Shown: in pieces, positions 9,453 through 17,832 of the stretch
How the letters are laid out: each line of letters begins with the position of its first letter
Numbering within the stretch: the stretch's first letter is position 1
Assembly: GCF_002844275.1 (NCBI RefSeq)
Contig: NZ_NXGX01000001.1
Location: forward strand, 310,001-374,000
Source of the DNA: Thalassospira lohafexi
GTDB lineage: Bacteria > Pseudomonadota > Alphaproteobacteria > Rhodospirillales > Thalassospiraceae
DNA length: 64,000 nt
Reading direction: 5' to 3'
The notes under the pieces: model-generated
The model's database searches: none
What the model saw: only the letters and a program-made list of their open reading frames with translations
What the model was told of the DNA's origin: nothing
Translations under genes and position numbers: made by a program

Positions 9453-10859
9453 ATGAAACGCAAAAAAATACTGATCTTCGTGGATCTTGACATGTTAGTA
9501 CGCCACTTTATCAAAAGTGGCGTACTAAACGATTTGGAAGAAGACTTTGACGTCAAGTATGTCTTTCATCGTGATTCTTCGTCGGAAAAAAAATCTGTAT
9601 ACACAGATCCTTCTGTTCTGGGATTGAAGGACTGGTGTTGGTTCGATTTGCCTCGCACACGAGGCGGCAGTTGGGATCACTTATACACACCTGGCACCCT
9701 GTGGAATCTCCGGAAATCAGACTACTTTAAAGACCGGCTCGAACTGGCGTATTTGACACGTCAACCAAAATGGGTTGATAGATACAACTTCCTCGTGAAG
9801 TCGAAATTGTATCCGCTTTATAGTCTTGTCTTTAAAGCGTGCATGGGCGTTTACAAGCCCATGATTGACTTTCTTGACGAAGAAAAGCCTGACTTGATTA
9901 TTCATCCCACCATTTTGCAAGGTATGTTCATTAATGACCTTCTTTTGGCGGCGCGACAAAAAGCAATCCCTTCTTTGCTGCTGATGAATAGTTGGGACAA
10001 TCCATCTCAAAAGGCGGCTGTAACAGGGTTTCCTGATAAGCTGGCGGTTTGGGGACGCCAAACATATAATCATGCGCGTGATTATATGGGTATACCTGAA
10101 GATCGGCTGGAAATACTGGGCGCAGCGCAGTTTGACGTTTATCGGGATCCTGTTCAGGAAGACGATCATCTTTTGCGCGAAATGTTCGGTGTTCCAAAGG
10201 GAGTGCCGATTGTCCTTTATGGCGGGACAAGCAAAAGTGTTATTGAGTCGGTGCATTTGGAGACGCTCGATAAAGCAATTGCCTCAGGGATACTCCCAGA
10301 ATGTCATATTCTTTATCGTCCTCACCCATGGAGAGGTCCGCTTCTGCCAGGTGAGAAAAGCTTTTATGATCTGGGTCTATCGCACGTGTCTCTCGACCCA
10401 TTCATGAAAGATTACTACGATAGTCAGGTTCTAAATCAGACAAAGTACTCTGCCTTTGATCTTGCTGATTACAAAGTCACTGCTCGTTTGATGAAATTGA
10501 TTGATGCGGTTGTTTCCCCTTTGTCTACAATTCTCCTCGAAGCGGTGATGCATGAAAAACCGGTTCAGATTTTGCATCCCAAGGAAGTCGCCGGTGATAT
10601 GGCAAAGCTTGTTTCAGAGCTTGGCCCTAGGTTGGTGCATTTCGTAGATTTGAAGGGTGATGGTATTCTCGTCAGTGATACAACGGATCAGATGGTTGCA
10701 GGTGTGGCAAAACTTCTAAGTATCAAAGACCGACAGGACATAAAGCAGTCACTGCGAGAGACTGCGGCGTTTTTTGTCGACATGTCCGGGCCTAGATATG
10801 GCCAAGCGCTACGTCGTCTTGCCGCAAGCATGACCTCTGAGAAAAACAAGAAGAATTAA
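9453..10859 (+). CDS. Putative GT-B-fold glycosyltransferase or surface carbohydrate protein
   Basis: Not assigned to a named family. The ATG at 9453 (MKRKKILIFVDLD) opens with a beta-strand typical of a GT-B domain; upstream codons overlap the previous gene and are charge-rich, so I rejected the longer version. The protein is about 468 residues. The C-terminal half shows VLYGGTSKS, HILYRPHPWRG, a region with VSPLSTILLEAVMHEKPV and then a terminal domain, the arrangement of CDP-glycerol/UDP-GlcNAc-epimerase-like GT-B proteins. It sits between sqdB and a sugar epimerase, 10 bp from the latter. Transfer of an activated sugar is the likely role; donor and acceptor are unknown. Confidence 0.65.
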   Translation: MKRKKILIFVDLDMLVRHFIKSGVLNDLEEDFDVKYVFHRDSSSEKKSVYTDPSVLGLKDWCWFDLPRTRGGSWDHLYTPGTLWNLRKSDYFKDRLELAYLTRQPKWVDRYNFLVKSKLYPLYSLVFKACMGVYKPMIDFLDEEKPDLIIHPTILQGMFINDLLLAARQKAIPSLLLMNSWDNPSQKAAVTGFPDKLAVWGRQTYNHARDYMGIPEDRLEILGAAQFDVYRDPVQEDDHLLREMFGVPKGVPIVLYGGTSKSVIESVHLETLDKAIASGILPECHILYRPHPWRGPLLPGEKSFYDLGLSHVSLDPFMKDYYDSQVLNQTKYSAFDLADYKVTARLMKLIDAVVSPLSTILLEAVMHEKPVQILHPKEVAGDMAKLVSELGPRLVHFVDLKGDGILVSDTTDQMVAGVAKLLSIKDRQDIKQSLRETAAFFVDMSGPRYGQALRRLAASMTSEKNKKN

Positions 10860-10868
10860 GGTTCTGAA

Positions 10869-11831
10869 ATGAGCAAAATCGCAGTGACGGGCGGAGCAGG
10901 GCTGATTGGCTCCTATTTGGTTGATCAGCTTGTAGATGCAGGTGAACAGGTTGTCGTCGTCGACGATTTCAGCAAGGGCAAAAAAGAAAATCTTTCTCAC
11001 GTTATTGGAAGATGTGAAGTTGTTGAAGGTGATCTTGAGGATGAAGGTTTTGCCGAGAAAGCCTTGTCAGGCTTAGATACCGTCTATCACTTGGCAAGCC
11101 GGGCGTATGGGATAGGGTATTCGGTAGCCAATCATCTTGATATGCTTGAACACAATGAGCGCATTACGAACAATGTTTTAAGGGCCGTAAGGAAGAATCA
11201 GATCGGCAAGCTATTGGTGACGTCTTCTTCATGTGTTCACCGCGACGATACGTCAGATACCGTCGCTGAGCTTCCGTTATTTGACGGAGAGCCCGAGATG
11301 GTTAACTGGGGTTATGGCTGGGCGAAGAGGTTTCTTGAACAAAAGGCGCTAATGTATGCGCGGGAAACCGGTGTCAAATTAACGATTGTACGCCCGTTCA
11401 ATATTTACGGTGAACGCTATAACTGGGTCGGTAGCAAGAGCCAGGCGATCCCAATGCTGGTGAAGAGGGTTCTTGACGGTAATGACCCTGTTGTTATTTG
11501 GGGTTCAGGGAATCAGCGGCGTAACTACTTGCACGCAAGGGATTGTGCAACGTTAATGAGACATTTTCTGGAAGTCGGTTATACCTCGGGACCAGTCAAT
11601 ATCGGTCTTCGAGAGACAATCACGATGAATGGGCTCGTCGAAGCTATTTGCCGTGCCGCGGGCGTTTCACCTGCATTGGAACATGACCTGACCAAGCCAG
11701 AAGGACGTTTTGTAAAAAGTTCTGACGAAACCCTTTTGAGGTCTTTATTGCCAGATTTCGAGCCATCCGTTTCCATTCAAGAGGGGATGGCTTTAATGGT
11801 TGGCTGGTATCGGAAAACATTCATTGAATAG
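10869..11831 (+). CDS. NAD-dependent nucleotide-sugar epimerase/dehydratase
   Basis: A 320-residue extended short-chain dehydrogenase. The N-terminal VTGGAGLIGSYLVDQLV is the GxxGxxG NAD-binding site, and VVDDFSKGKKENL follows as in GalE/WbpP-type epimerases. TSSSCVH and YGWAKRFLEQ supply the Ser/Tyr-x3-Lys catalytic residues. YGERYNWVGSKSQAIPMLVKR in the C-terminal half belongs to the sugar-binding part. Most likely a UDP- or GDP-hexose 4-epimerase or similar. It follows the previous gene by 10 bp and leads into a glycosyltransferase whose start overlaps or abuts its stop. Confidence 0.85.
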   Translation: MSKIAVTGGAGLIGSYLVDQLVDAGEQVVVVDDFSKGKKENLSHVIGRCEVVEGDLEDEGFAEKALSGLDTVYHLASRAYGIGYSVANHLDMLEHNERITNNVLRAVRKNQIGKLLVTSSSCVHRDDTSDTVAELPLFDGEPEMVNWGYGWAKRFLEQKALMYARETGVKLTIVRPFNIYGERYNWVGSKSQAIPMLVKRVLDGNDPVVIWGSGNQRRNYLHARDCATLMRHFLEVGYTSGPVNIGLRETITMNGLVEAICRAAGVSPALEHDLTKPEGRFVKSSDETLLRSLLPDFEPSVSIQEGMALMVGWYRKTFIE

Positions 11832-11841
11832 GCTAAACCCT

Positions 11842-13014
11842 GTGTCTGGGAATTCCGAAAATAGTTTTAGGAACGTAAGTTTTCTTTTCCCCCTTTCGGG
11901 GCGAAACGCCAGAATTGAGCAAATTTCTTCTGGGCAAGCGCCTTCTGAATTTTTCTACGGCGGTCTGGCATTCGAGAGGGAGAATGGCGCACTTGGTTAT
12001 GTCGATTTGCGCAAGGACCCTGTCCAGTTCGTTCAGCGTGGTTTGTTGTTCTTTGAACGTTTGCGTAATCGATGGGCAAATTTTGGGTTAAGTAAGCAAA
12101 GGGTTGTTGCTTTCTCCGAGGATATTCCGCGTGATGAGATGGTTATCTCGTTTACGGATTCCGGCAGTTTGTCAATTGGCCGCTACCGGGAGAGTTTGTC
12201 GGGAAACCCTGTTCTGATCGGCGGCTTCCATGGTTTGTGTGATATCGCAGCAGAAGTCAGTCCTTGGGCGCGTGGTTGGGCAAAACGAGAAATTCGTAAG
12301 AGTTTGTCCGGATTGGATTATTGTTTTTTCTTTGGTGAGAAAGACAGAGAAGAAGCGATCAAGCTCTACGGTGTTGATCCGTCGCGCAGCCGTGTTTTTC
12401 CATTCGGTGTCGATTTAGCGTTTTGGCGTCCAGGTTTGGAAAGTGACAAAGGAAAAGATGATCTCATTTTCTCTGTTGGGTCAGATCCAAAGCGAGATTA
12501 CCCGTGTCTAATTGGGGCCCTTGGTGATAGACATAAAGCGCGCATTATAACCCGACTGCGGATTGATCCTAGCAGCATCAGTTCGAACGTAGAGCTGGTT
12601 TCCGGTTCGCTGCATGGCTCGCAAATTACGGACCTTGTCTTACGTGATTTGTATTGGCGGTCGAAAATGGTTGTTGTTCCCGTAAGGAATGTTATCCAGC
12701 CGTCAGGGTACAGTGTCTCTCTGCAGGCCATGGCTTGCGGGAAACCCGTTATTATCTCAAGTATTGATGGCTTGTGGGATCGGAAGATTCTTAAGCATGG
12801 AGAGAATTGTATCCTTGTGCCACCGGGAGACACAGCAGCCTTACGCGATGCAATCGAGCTTTTGGACAAAGACGATATGTTGAGGAACGACTTGGGCCGA
12901 GCTGCGCGAGAAACTGCTGTCAATCACTTCGGCCTTGAGCGGATGGATAATGCATTGCTTTCAATGGTTGAAGATCTGCGGTCGGTGTACCCCAAAGAAA
13001 ACAGGGCGGCCTAA
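11842..13014 (+). CDS. Glycosyltransferase, GT4-like
   Basis: A roughly 390-residue GT-B glycosyltransferase. The C-terminal half holds LIFSVGSDPKRDYPCLIGAL, then VVPVRNVIQPSGYSVSLQAMACGKPVIIS (the nucleotide-sugar binding region of GT1/GT4, with SLQAMACGKP replacing the usual E-x7-E) and GENCILVPPGDTAAL. The start is uncertain: GTG at 11842, TTG at 11824 (overlapping the upstream stop) and TTG at 11800 are in frame; I chose 11842 because the first predicted strand (VSFLFPLSG) lies soon after. Its stop overlaps the next ATG by one base, showing translational coupling. Confidence 0.8.
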   Translation: MSGNSENSFRNVSFLFPLSGRNARIEQISSGQAPSEFFYGGLAFERENGALGYVDLRKDPVQFVQRGLLFFERLRNRWANFGLSKQRVVAFSEDIPRDEMVISFTDSGSLSIGRYRESLSGNPVLIGGFHGLCDIAAEVSPWARGWAKREIRKSLSGLDYCFFFGEKDREEAIKLYGVDPSRSRVFPFGVDLAFWRPGLESDKGKDDLIFSVGSDPKRDYPCLIGALGDRHKARIITRLRIDPSSISSNVELVSGSLHGSQITDLVLRDLYWRSKMVVVPVRNVIQPSGYSVSLQAMACGKPVIISSIDGLWDRKILKHGENCILVPPGDTAALRDAIELLDKDDMLRNDLGRAARETAVNHFGLERMDNALLSMVEDLRSVYPKENRAA

Positions 13015-14018
13015 TGGGACTGGGTGGCAATCTTATATGGACCGGCGTGTTTGATGCTATCCATGATCAGATGGGGCAAGTCGCCATAGCATGTGATACG
13101 CCGATGATAACTGATGTTTTGTCAGGGTATTGGTATCGCCGCGGCCGAAGCTATCAAAATGATCCAATATTCCTGAGTAATCCGGATATTGGTCATGTTG
13201 ATGTCGTTCCCAAGGGAAAGATTTGCCATTTATTGGATGTTGCTTTCGAAAAACTGATTTCACCAAATAGCTTACGGCGTCGTTGGGAGAGCTTCGTTAC
13301 ATCGCGTACAATCAGTCATTGGAAAAACGCAGGGGCGCCACTTTTTGTCCATATCGATATGCGGAACCACTCATACGCGAAAGCTCAGACTAAGAAGAAA
13401 ACCTATTGGAAGTCGGGCGGCTGCGCAGCTCATGTTATTGCTAGAACCTTTGGTGTATCTGTAAAAGTTCCAAAGTGTAAATTTTTCCCAACCGACAGCG
13501 AGAACCTGAAGATTAAAAGGCTTCTCGCGGCGCATTGTGTTTCCGAGCAGTTTGTCGCAATCGAGCCGGAAACCAACAGGGACTGGTTTGGCGATCTTCG
13601 GGCGTGGAAAATTGACCGCTGGCAAGCTCTTGTTTATCAGATCAAGCTTCTATACCCAAATCTGGATATTGTTCAGCTTGGGGTCGGTGATCGCGAAGTG
13701 CTGACGGGCGTGACAGATCTCACAGGGAGGACTTCTTTCAGGGAAGCAGCATCATTGATTGCCCGTTCTCGCCTGTTTATCGGTACAGAGGGCGGCCTCA
13801 TGCATTTAGCTGCTTCTATGGGGACGCCATCGGTAATACTTTGGGGGGGTATCACGCTTCCTGAGTTCGCAGGTTATCCGGATCAACACCATATTATTTG
13901 CCACTACGTAGACTGCGCTCCTTGTGGAAATTTAGGTTGGTGTGACTATGATCGTAAGTGCATGAACTCGATAGAAGTTGGCGAAGTTGTAGAAGCTGTA
14001 CGCTCTGAGTTAAATTGA
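13014..14018 (+). CDS. Glycosyltransferase family 9 (heptosyltransferase-like) protein
   Basis: A 334-residue protein with the GT9 layout: N-terminal GLGGNLIWTGVFDAIHDQMG, and in the C-terminal half FVAIEPETN, IVQLGVG, DLTGRTSFREAASLIARSRLFIGTEGGLMHLAASMGTPSVILWGG, the ADP-heptose/nucleotide-sugar binding loop of WaaC/WaaF/RfaQ-type enzymes. Such proteins transfer sugars to lipopolysaccharide core or related glycans at the inner membrane. The ATG overlaps the preceding TAA by one base. The C-terminal CxxC-containing stretch (DCAPCGNLGWCDYDRKC) is Cys-rich, common in this family. Confidence 0.85.
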   Translation: MGLGGNLIWTGVFDAIHDQMGQVAIACDTPMITDVLSGYWYRRGRSYQNDPIFLSNPDIGHVDVVPKGKICHLLDVAFEKLISPNSLRRRWESFVTSRTISHWKNAGAPLFVHIDMRNHSYAKAQTKKKTYWKSGGCAAHVIARTFGVSVKVPKCKFFPTDSENLKIKRLLAAHCVSEQFVAIEPETNRDWFGDLRAWKIDRWQALVYQIKLLYPNLDIVQLGVGDREVLTGVTDLTGRTSFREAASLIARSRLFIGTEGGLMHLAASMGTPSVILWGGITLPEFAGYPDQHHIICHYVDCAPCGNLGWCDYDRKCMNSIEVGEVVEAVRSELN

Positions 14019-14075
14019 TTTTTAAACTAGAACCTTTCGTCAGCAACCTTTAACGAGGGAATACTGAGGTCGTAA

Positions 14076-14759
14076 ATGGGAAATAACTCTCAAAATATTC
14101 TAGTCGTTGCCGCCCATAGTGATGATGAGGCGTTGGGTTGTGGGGCAACAATTGCACGCCACGTGGCCCATGGAGACAATGTTGCTGTTATTTCGATGAC
14201 AGATGGCGTTGGTGCCAGAGATTCTGGAGATTCAGAAATCCTTTCGCGCCGGGAAGCCGCAGAAAAGTCATCGCAAGTCCTTGGTTTCGAGTGGGCGGCT
14301 CAAGGTAACTTTCCTGACAATGCATTAGACACAGTGCCTCTAATTGACCTTATTAAGTTCATCGAAGTGGTAAAGAAAGAACGACAACCATCATTGGTTT
14401 ATACGCATTCCTTTGCGGATTTGAACATAGATCACCGTCGGGTGTGCCAAGCGGTCTTGACCGCATTCCGCCCTCAGCCGGATGAAGTTTGTCAGGAAAT
14501 TCGGTGTTTTGAGACTGTGTCTGCAACTGACTATGGGCAAAATTCCGGAGCCTGCGCATTTTCCCCGAATCTGTTTATAAATATTGAACCGTTTTGGATG
14601 AAAAAAGTTGCGGCTTTAGAGGCGTATCATCTCGAAATGCGCGAAGTTCCACATTCTAGATCCATCGAAGGTTTGGAAATTCTCGCAAAGTTACGAGGCT
14701 TTCAGAACGGCATTCCAATGGCAGAAGCGTTTGAGGTTCTAAGGAAAATCGAACGATGA
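14076..14759 (+). CDS. PIG-L family deacetylase
   Basis: A 227-residue LmbE/PIG-L deacetylase. The zinc-binding motif AAHSDDEALGCG (H-x-D-D) is at residues 12-22 and the second ligand motif HSFADLNIDHRRV at about residues 108-120. Family members remove an N-acetyl group from GlcNAc-like sugars. The gene begins 57 bp after the GT9 gene and its end overlaps the formyltransferase gene by 4 bp (ATGA). The pairing suggests that an acetamido group is removed and replaced with formyl; see the finding. Confidence 0.85.
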   Translation: MGNNSQNILVVAAHSDDEALGCGATIARHVAHGDNVAVISMTDGVGARDSGDSEILSRREAAEKSSQVLGFEWAAQGNFPDNALDTVPLIDLIKFIEVVKKERQPSLVYTHSFADLNIDHRRVCQAVLTAFRPQPDEVCQEIRCFETVSATDYGQNSGACAFSPNLFINIEPFWMKKVAALEAYHLEMREVPHSRSIEGLEILAKLRGFQNGIPMAEAFEVLRKIER

Positions 14760-15445
14760 AAAAATATGGTCTGGCTATTCAAAATGCCTTGGTTGAAGAC
14801 GCACTAGAAACAAAGGGACTTGTTTCTAATGCGTCATTTGTTGTCAGAACGCCTGATGAATTAAGAGCCATTTTTGATGATCCCAAACTTAACGTGGACT
14901 ATCTGTTTTTCCCACACTGGTCACACATTGTTACAGAAAAGATTTACGAACAGATCGAGTGCGTTTGCTTCCATTCTACGCCGCTGCCCTATGGTAGAGG
15001 GGGATCACCCGTTCAGAACATGATCCTACGAGGCTTCGAACAAACCGAGATTTGCGCTCTTCGGATGACCAAAAAACTTGATGCAGGTCCTGTTTATCTG
15101 CGCCTTAGTCAGTCATTGAACGGGCCCGCCCATCAGATATTTTCGAGTATCTATAAAAAGATAGCTGGAATGATGATTGAAATGCTGACCCACGACCTCG
15201 AGCCAATTGAGCAGCAAGGGAGCGTAACACAATTCAAGCGACTAAGTGGCGCTGACAACGAGTTGCCAACGTTGGGATCAATAAACTCACTCTATGACCA
15301 TATTAGAATGACTGATGCAGATGCTTATCCTTCCGCTTGGCTGCGGTATGGCGACTGGGTATTGGAATTTAGAGACGCTGTGCTAAACGGTGACAGAGTA
15401 AGTGCAACTGTCAATATTCGAAGATCTGATGGCAATCATGAGTGA
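14756..15445 (+). CDS. Formyltransferase-family protein, probable sugar N-formyltransferase
   Basis: A 229-residue protein with the formyltransferase core: FFPHWSHIV, then CFHSTPLPYGRGGSPVQNMI at about residues 72-91, corresponding to the HxSxLPxxxG active-site block of methionyl-tRNA and sugar N-formyltransferases, then LDAGPVYLR. It lacks the C-terminal domain of Fmt and is too short to be Fmt. N10-formyltetrahydrofolate is the expected donor and a sugar amine the acceptor. ATGA overlap with the PIG-L gene and 8-bp overlap with the next gene indicate strict co-translation. Confidence 0.8.
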   Translation: MKKYGLAIQNALVEDALETKGLVSNASFVVRTPDELRAIFDDPKLNVDYLFFPHWSHIVTEKIYEQIECVCFHSTPLPYGRGGSPVQNMILRGFEQTEICALRMTKKLDAGPVYLRLSQSLNGPAHQIFSSIYKKIAGMMIEMLTHDLEPIEQQGSVTQFKRLSGADNELPTLGSINSLYDHIRMTDADAYPSAWLRYGDWVLEFRDAVLNGDRVSATVNIRRSDGNHE

Positions 15446-16454
15446 TGTGACTTATCGGACTGCTGTGTTTTCTGACTCAGAAAATATACGTTCATGGCGA
15501 AATGATCCTGTTGCGCGCTCTTTTTTCCGAGACAGCTCTATTGTTGACGAAGAAAGCCATAATAAATGGTTTACTGCTTGCCTTGCCGATACGAATGCTC
15601 ATCTTTTTATTGCAGAGATTGCAGGGGAGGCTGTTGGGGTCGTTCGGTATCAGCTCAGGACAGCTGAAAAGGGTTATGATGTTAGCATAAATTTGAATCC
15701 GACTTGGCGCGGAGTGGGTCTGGGAAAGATGCTCCTAAAAGACACTCTTCCTCCATTGGCACAGCGATTGAATTATGACCGCTTTGAGTTGCATGCAGCA
15801 ATTTTGCCGTCAAACATCGCGAGTATTAAGTCATTTAGAAACGTGGGCTATGAGCTGAAAAGCAGTTCAAAATGCGATGAAATGATTGAGCTGATTTATA
15901 AATGGCCGCAATTCGATGCGGTTATTTGTTTGGCCAACGACTTTGATAGTGATGGTGAACTCAACAAAGAGTCCAAGCTGCGGCTCGATGCCGCAGTATG
16001 CATTGTTAAGTCCTATGAAGTGCCCAGGTTGGTCACCACTGGGTGGTCCGGAGCTTTAAGTTCGCGTGTCAGTCTCGCAAATGCAATGGCCACGAGGGCC
16101 GTTGGTGTTTGCGGGCTTGAGGCGGACATGATCTATAGAGATGAACGACCAAGAGATACAGTGGGCGAAGCAATATACCTTGCAAAAGATGCACTTCCGG
16201 CCTTCGCTTGGAAAAAAGTAGCTGTTGTGACCGGAGACTGGCATGTTGCACGCGCACGGCACGTGTTTTCTCGGGTCTTTGGAGACCTTTGCAGTATTGA
16301 CTGGTTCGCGGTAACCAGTGAGCCAGCGTATTGGGAGTCAGAGGCACAAAATAGTTCAAGAATGAAATTTGACCAGATGGTACACGGTATAGCTCCCGGA
16401 GATGTAAGTGGCTTCTTCGCTAAAATGATTTCGCAACATCCTTTGTATATGTAG
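15438..16454 (+). CDS. GNAT acetyltransferase fused to a YdcF/DUF218-like domain
   Basis: About 338 residues in two parts. Residues ~5-150 are a GNAT domain (RSWRNDP, FIAEIAGEAVGVVRY and the acetyl-CoA loop WRGVGLGKMLL), similar to PseH-type N-acetyltransferases. Residues ~155-330 resemble the YdcF/SanA DUF218 fold: FDAVICLANDFDSDGELNKES, LVTTGWSG, DTVGEAIYLAKDAL and VAVVTGDWHVARARHVFSRVFG. I start at ATG 15438 (MSDVTYRT); in-frame starts at 15429 and 15402 would lengthen the overlap with the upstream gene. Because a PseI-type synthase follows, the GNAT half may acetylate a 4-amino-sugar intermediate. The function of the C-terminal half is unknown. Confidence 0.75.
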   Translation: MSDVTYRTAVFSDSENIRSWRNDPVARSFFRDSSIVDEESHNKWFTACLADTNAHLFIAEIAGEAVGVVRYQLRTAEKGYDVSINLNPTWRGVGLGKMLLKDTLPPLAQRLNYDRFELHAAILPSNIASIKSFRNVGYELKSSSKCDEMIELIYKWPQFDAVICLANDFDSDGELNKESKLRLDAAVCIVKSYEVPRLVTTGWSGALSSRVSLANAMATRAVGVCGLEADMIYRDERPRDTVGEAIYLAKDALPAFAWKKVAVVTGDWHVARARHVFSRVFGDLCSIDWFAVTSEPAYWESEAQNSSRMKFDQMVHGIAPGDVSGFFAKMISQHPLYM

Positions 16455-16484
16455 ATCGATACCAATAGCTAAAAGTCAGTCACA

Positions 16485-17498
16485 ATGAGCACATTAAAAA
16501 GACCATTCATCATTGCCGAAGTCTCAGGAAACCATAATGGTTCTATTGAACGGGCGAAGGAAATTATTTCATCTGCGGCAACAAATGGCGCTAGCTGTGT
16601 GAAGCTGCAGACCTATACTGCCGACACGATGACCATTCGATCTGACAAACCGGATTTTCAAATCAAGGGCGGTTTGTGGGATGGTAGAAACCTGTATGAG
16701 TTATACGAGTGGGCGCAAACTCCTTATGAGTGGCAAAAACCGCTGTTCGATCACGCACGGAGTTTGGGTCTTGAATGTATTAGTACGCCATTTGACGAGA
16801 CTGCTGTTGATCTGCTTGTAGACATTGGATGTCCTAAAATTAAGATAGCTTCGTTCGAAGTAACGGACCTTCCTCTTGTTAAGTATATTGCCGAAACGAA
16901 GAAGCCTGTGATCATGTCAACTGGTATGGCGAATAAGCAGGAAATTTCCGATGCTTTGGAGCTGCTTCACAAGTATGGCAACGGTGAGGTTATGCTTCTG
17001 CATTGTGTAAGTGGTTATCCAACGCCGGCTGAGCAGATGAACCTGAATGCTATTGGTGTCTTGAAGTCAGAATTTGGCTGTTCTGTCGGTCTGTCTGATC
17101 ATACATTGGGAAATCAGGCGGCCATTGCCGCTGTTGCATTAGGTGCGGAGGTCATTGAAAAACACTTTACTCTACGCCGAACTGATGGCGGCCCTGATGC
17201 AGCATTTTCTATGGAGCCTGAAGAGCTTGCAGCTTTAGTCCGCGACTGCAATACGGTCTATGACGCGTTGGGTAACGGTGCGTTTGATTTAGTTGCTGCC
17301 GAGCAGGAAAACGTAAAGTTCCGTCGTTCTATCTATGCTGTGAAGAGCATAAAGGCTGGTGAAGCGTTCTCACAGGACAATATTCGTCGGATACGCCCTG
17401 GATTTGGTTTGGAGCCGAAATACTTCGATCTTGTGCTTGGAAAAGTAGCGCTTCGTGATTTTTCTGCTGGAGATCCGCTAACAAAAGCAGACTTGTAG
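16485..17498 (+). CDS. pseI: Pseudaminic acid synthase-type nonulosonic acid synthase
   Basis: A 337-residue NeuB-family enzyme whose N-terminus (FIIAEVSGNHNGSIERAKEII), KLQTYTADTMTIRSD and GLWDGRNLYELYEWAQTPYEW follow PseI rather than NeuB. Core blocks KIASFEVTDLPLV, LLHCVSGYPTPAEQMNL, VGLSDHT and VIEKHFTL are intact, and an SAF domain (YAVKSIKAGEAFS) ends the protein. PseI condenses phosphoenolpyruvate with 2,4-diacetamido-2,4,6-trideoxy-L-altrose. Its partners PseB, PseG and PseF are not found in the window; a PseC-type aminotransferase lies at 53928. It is the last gene of the first glycan operon before the integrated element. Confidence 0.9.
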   Translation: MSTLKRPFIIAEVSGNHNGSIERAKEIISSAATNGASCVKLQTYTADTMTIRSDKPDFQIKGGLWDGRNLYELYEWAQTPYEWQKPLFDHARSLGLECISTPFDETAVDLLVDIGCPKIKIASFEVTDLPLVKYIAETKKPVIMSTGMANKQEISDALELLHKYGNGEVMLLHCVSGYPTPAEQMNLNAIGVLKSEFGCSVGLSDHTLGNQAAIAAVALGAEVIEKHFTLRRTDGGPDAAFSMEPEELAALVRDCNTVYDALGNGAFDLVAAEQENVKFRRSIYAVKSIKAGEAFSQDNIRRIRPGFGLEPKYFDLVLGKVALRDFSAGDPLTKADL

Positions 17499-17615
17499 TT
17501 GACAACGCCTAATTTGGTTGCTTGGGAGCGAGCTTGATCCATTGATGTACAACTTAACAATCCCTTCTGTTGGCCGCAGTAGGGATATACCATCAAAAAA
17601 TATATTTTATAGAAA

Positions 17616-17630
17616 ATGGCGGAGAGGGTG
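17616..17630. repeat. attL: left 15-bp direct repeat of the integrated element
   Basis: The bases ATGGCGGAGAGGGTG are identical to 26879-26893, where they form the 3' acceptor end (with CCA) of tRNA-Ser. Homology stops on both sides. This is the expected product of tyrosine-recombinase integration into a tRNA 3' end, with the integrase gene beginning about 200 bp inside. Confidence 0.85.
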
Positions 17631-17744
17631 TCCATCTAACTGCCGTATTATGTTGTATTATTCGGTATCATAAGTATCTGAAAATCAACAACAACCATAA
17701 ATGCGCTGTATTATGCCGTTGCATATAGGTGCATCCAATGTTAT

Positions 17745-17825
17745 TTCCTATGTTGGGTAACATAGCAGTTATCAAGGTGTGGAAGAGGAAAAAACCGATA
17801 CCCTTGATGCTTGCCAACATAGGAA
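17745..17825. promoter_or_regulatory. Spaced 12-bp inverted repeat around the integrase translation start
   Basis: TTCCTATGTTGG at 17745-17756 is the exact reverse complement of CCAACATAGGAA at 17814-17825. The right arm covers the AGGA ribosome site of the integrase (ATG 17833), and the left arm is nested with a CTATGTT-AACATAG hairpin (17748-17765). Likely a binding site for the integrase itself, an AlpA-like protein or a repressor. Confidence 0.5.
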
Positions 17826-17832
17826 AACCGCC

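Larger units (their letters stand above)
17499..17832. other. Junction region between glycan operon and integrase
   Basis: 334 bases without a convincing gene. They hold the end of the glycan operon, the left attachment repeat (17616-17630) and the upstream region of the integrase with a spaced inverted repeat (17745-17756 and 17814-17825). I see no clear intrinsic terminator behind pseI. Confidence 0.6.
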
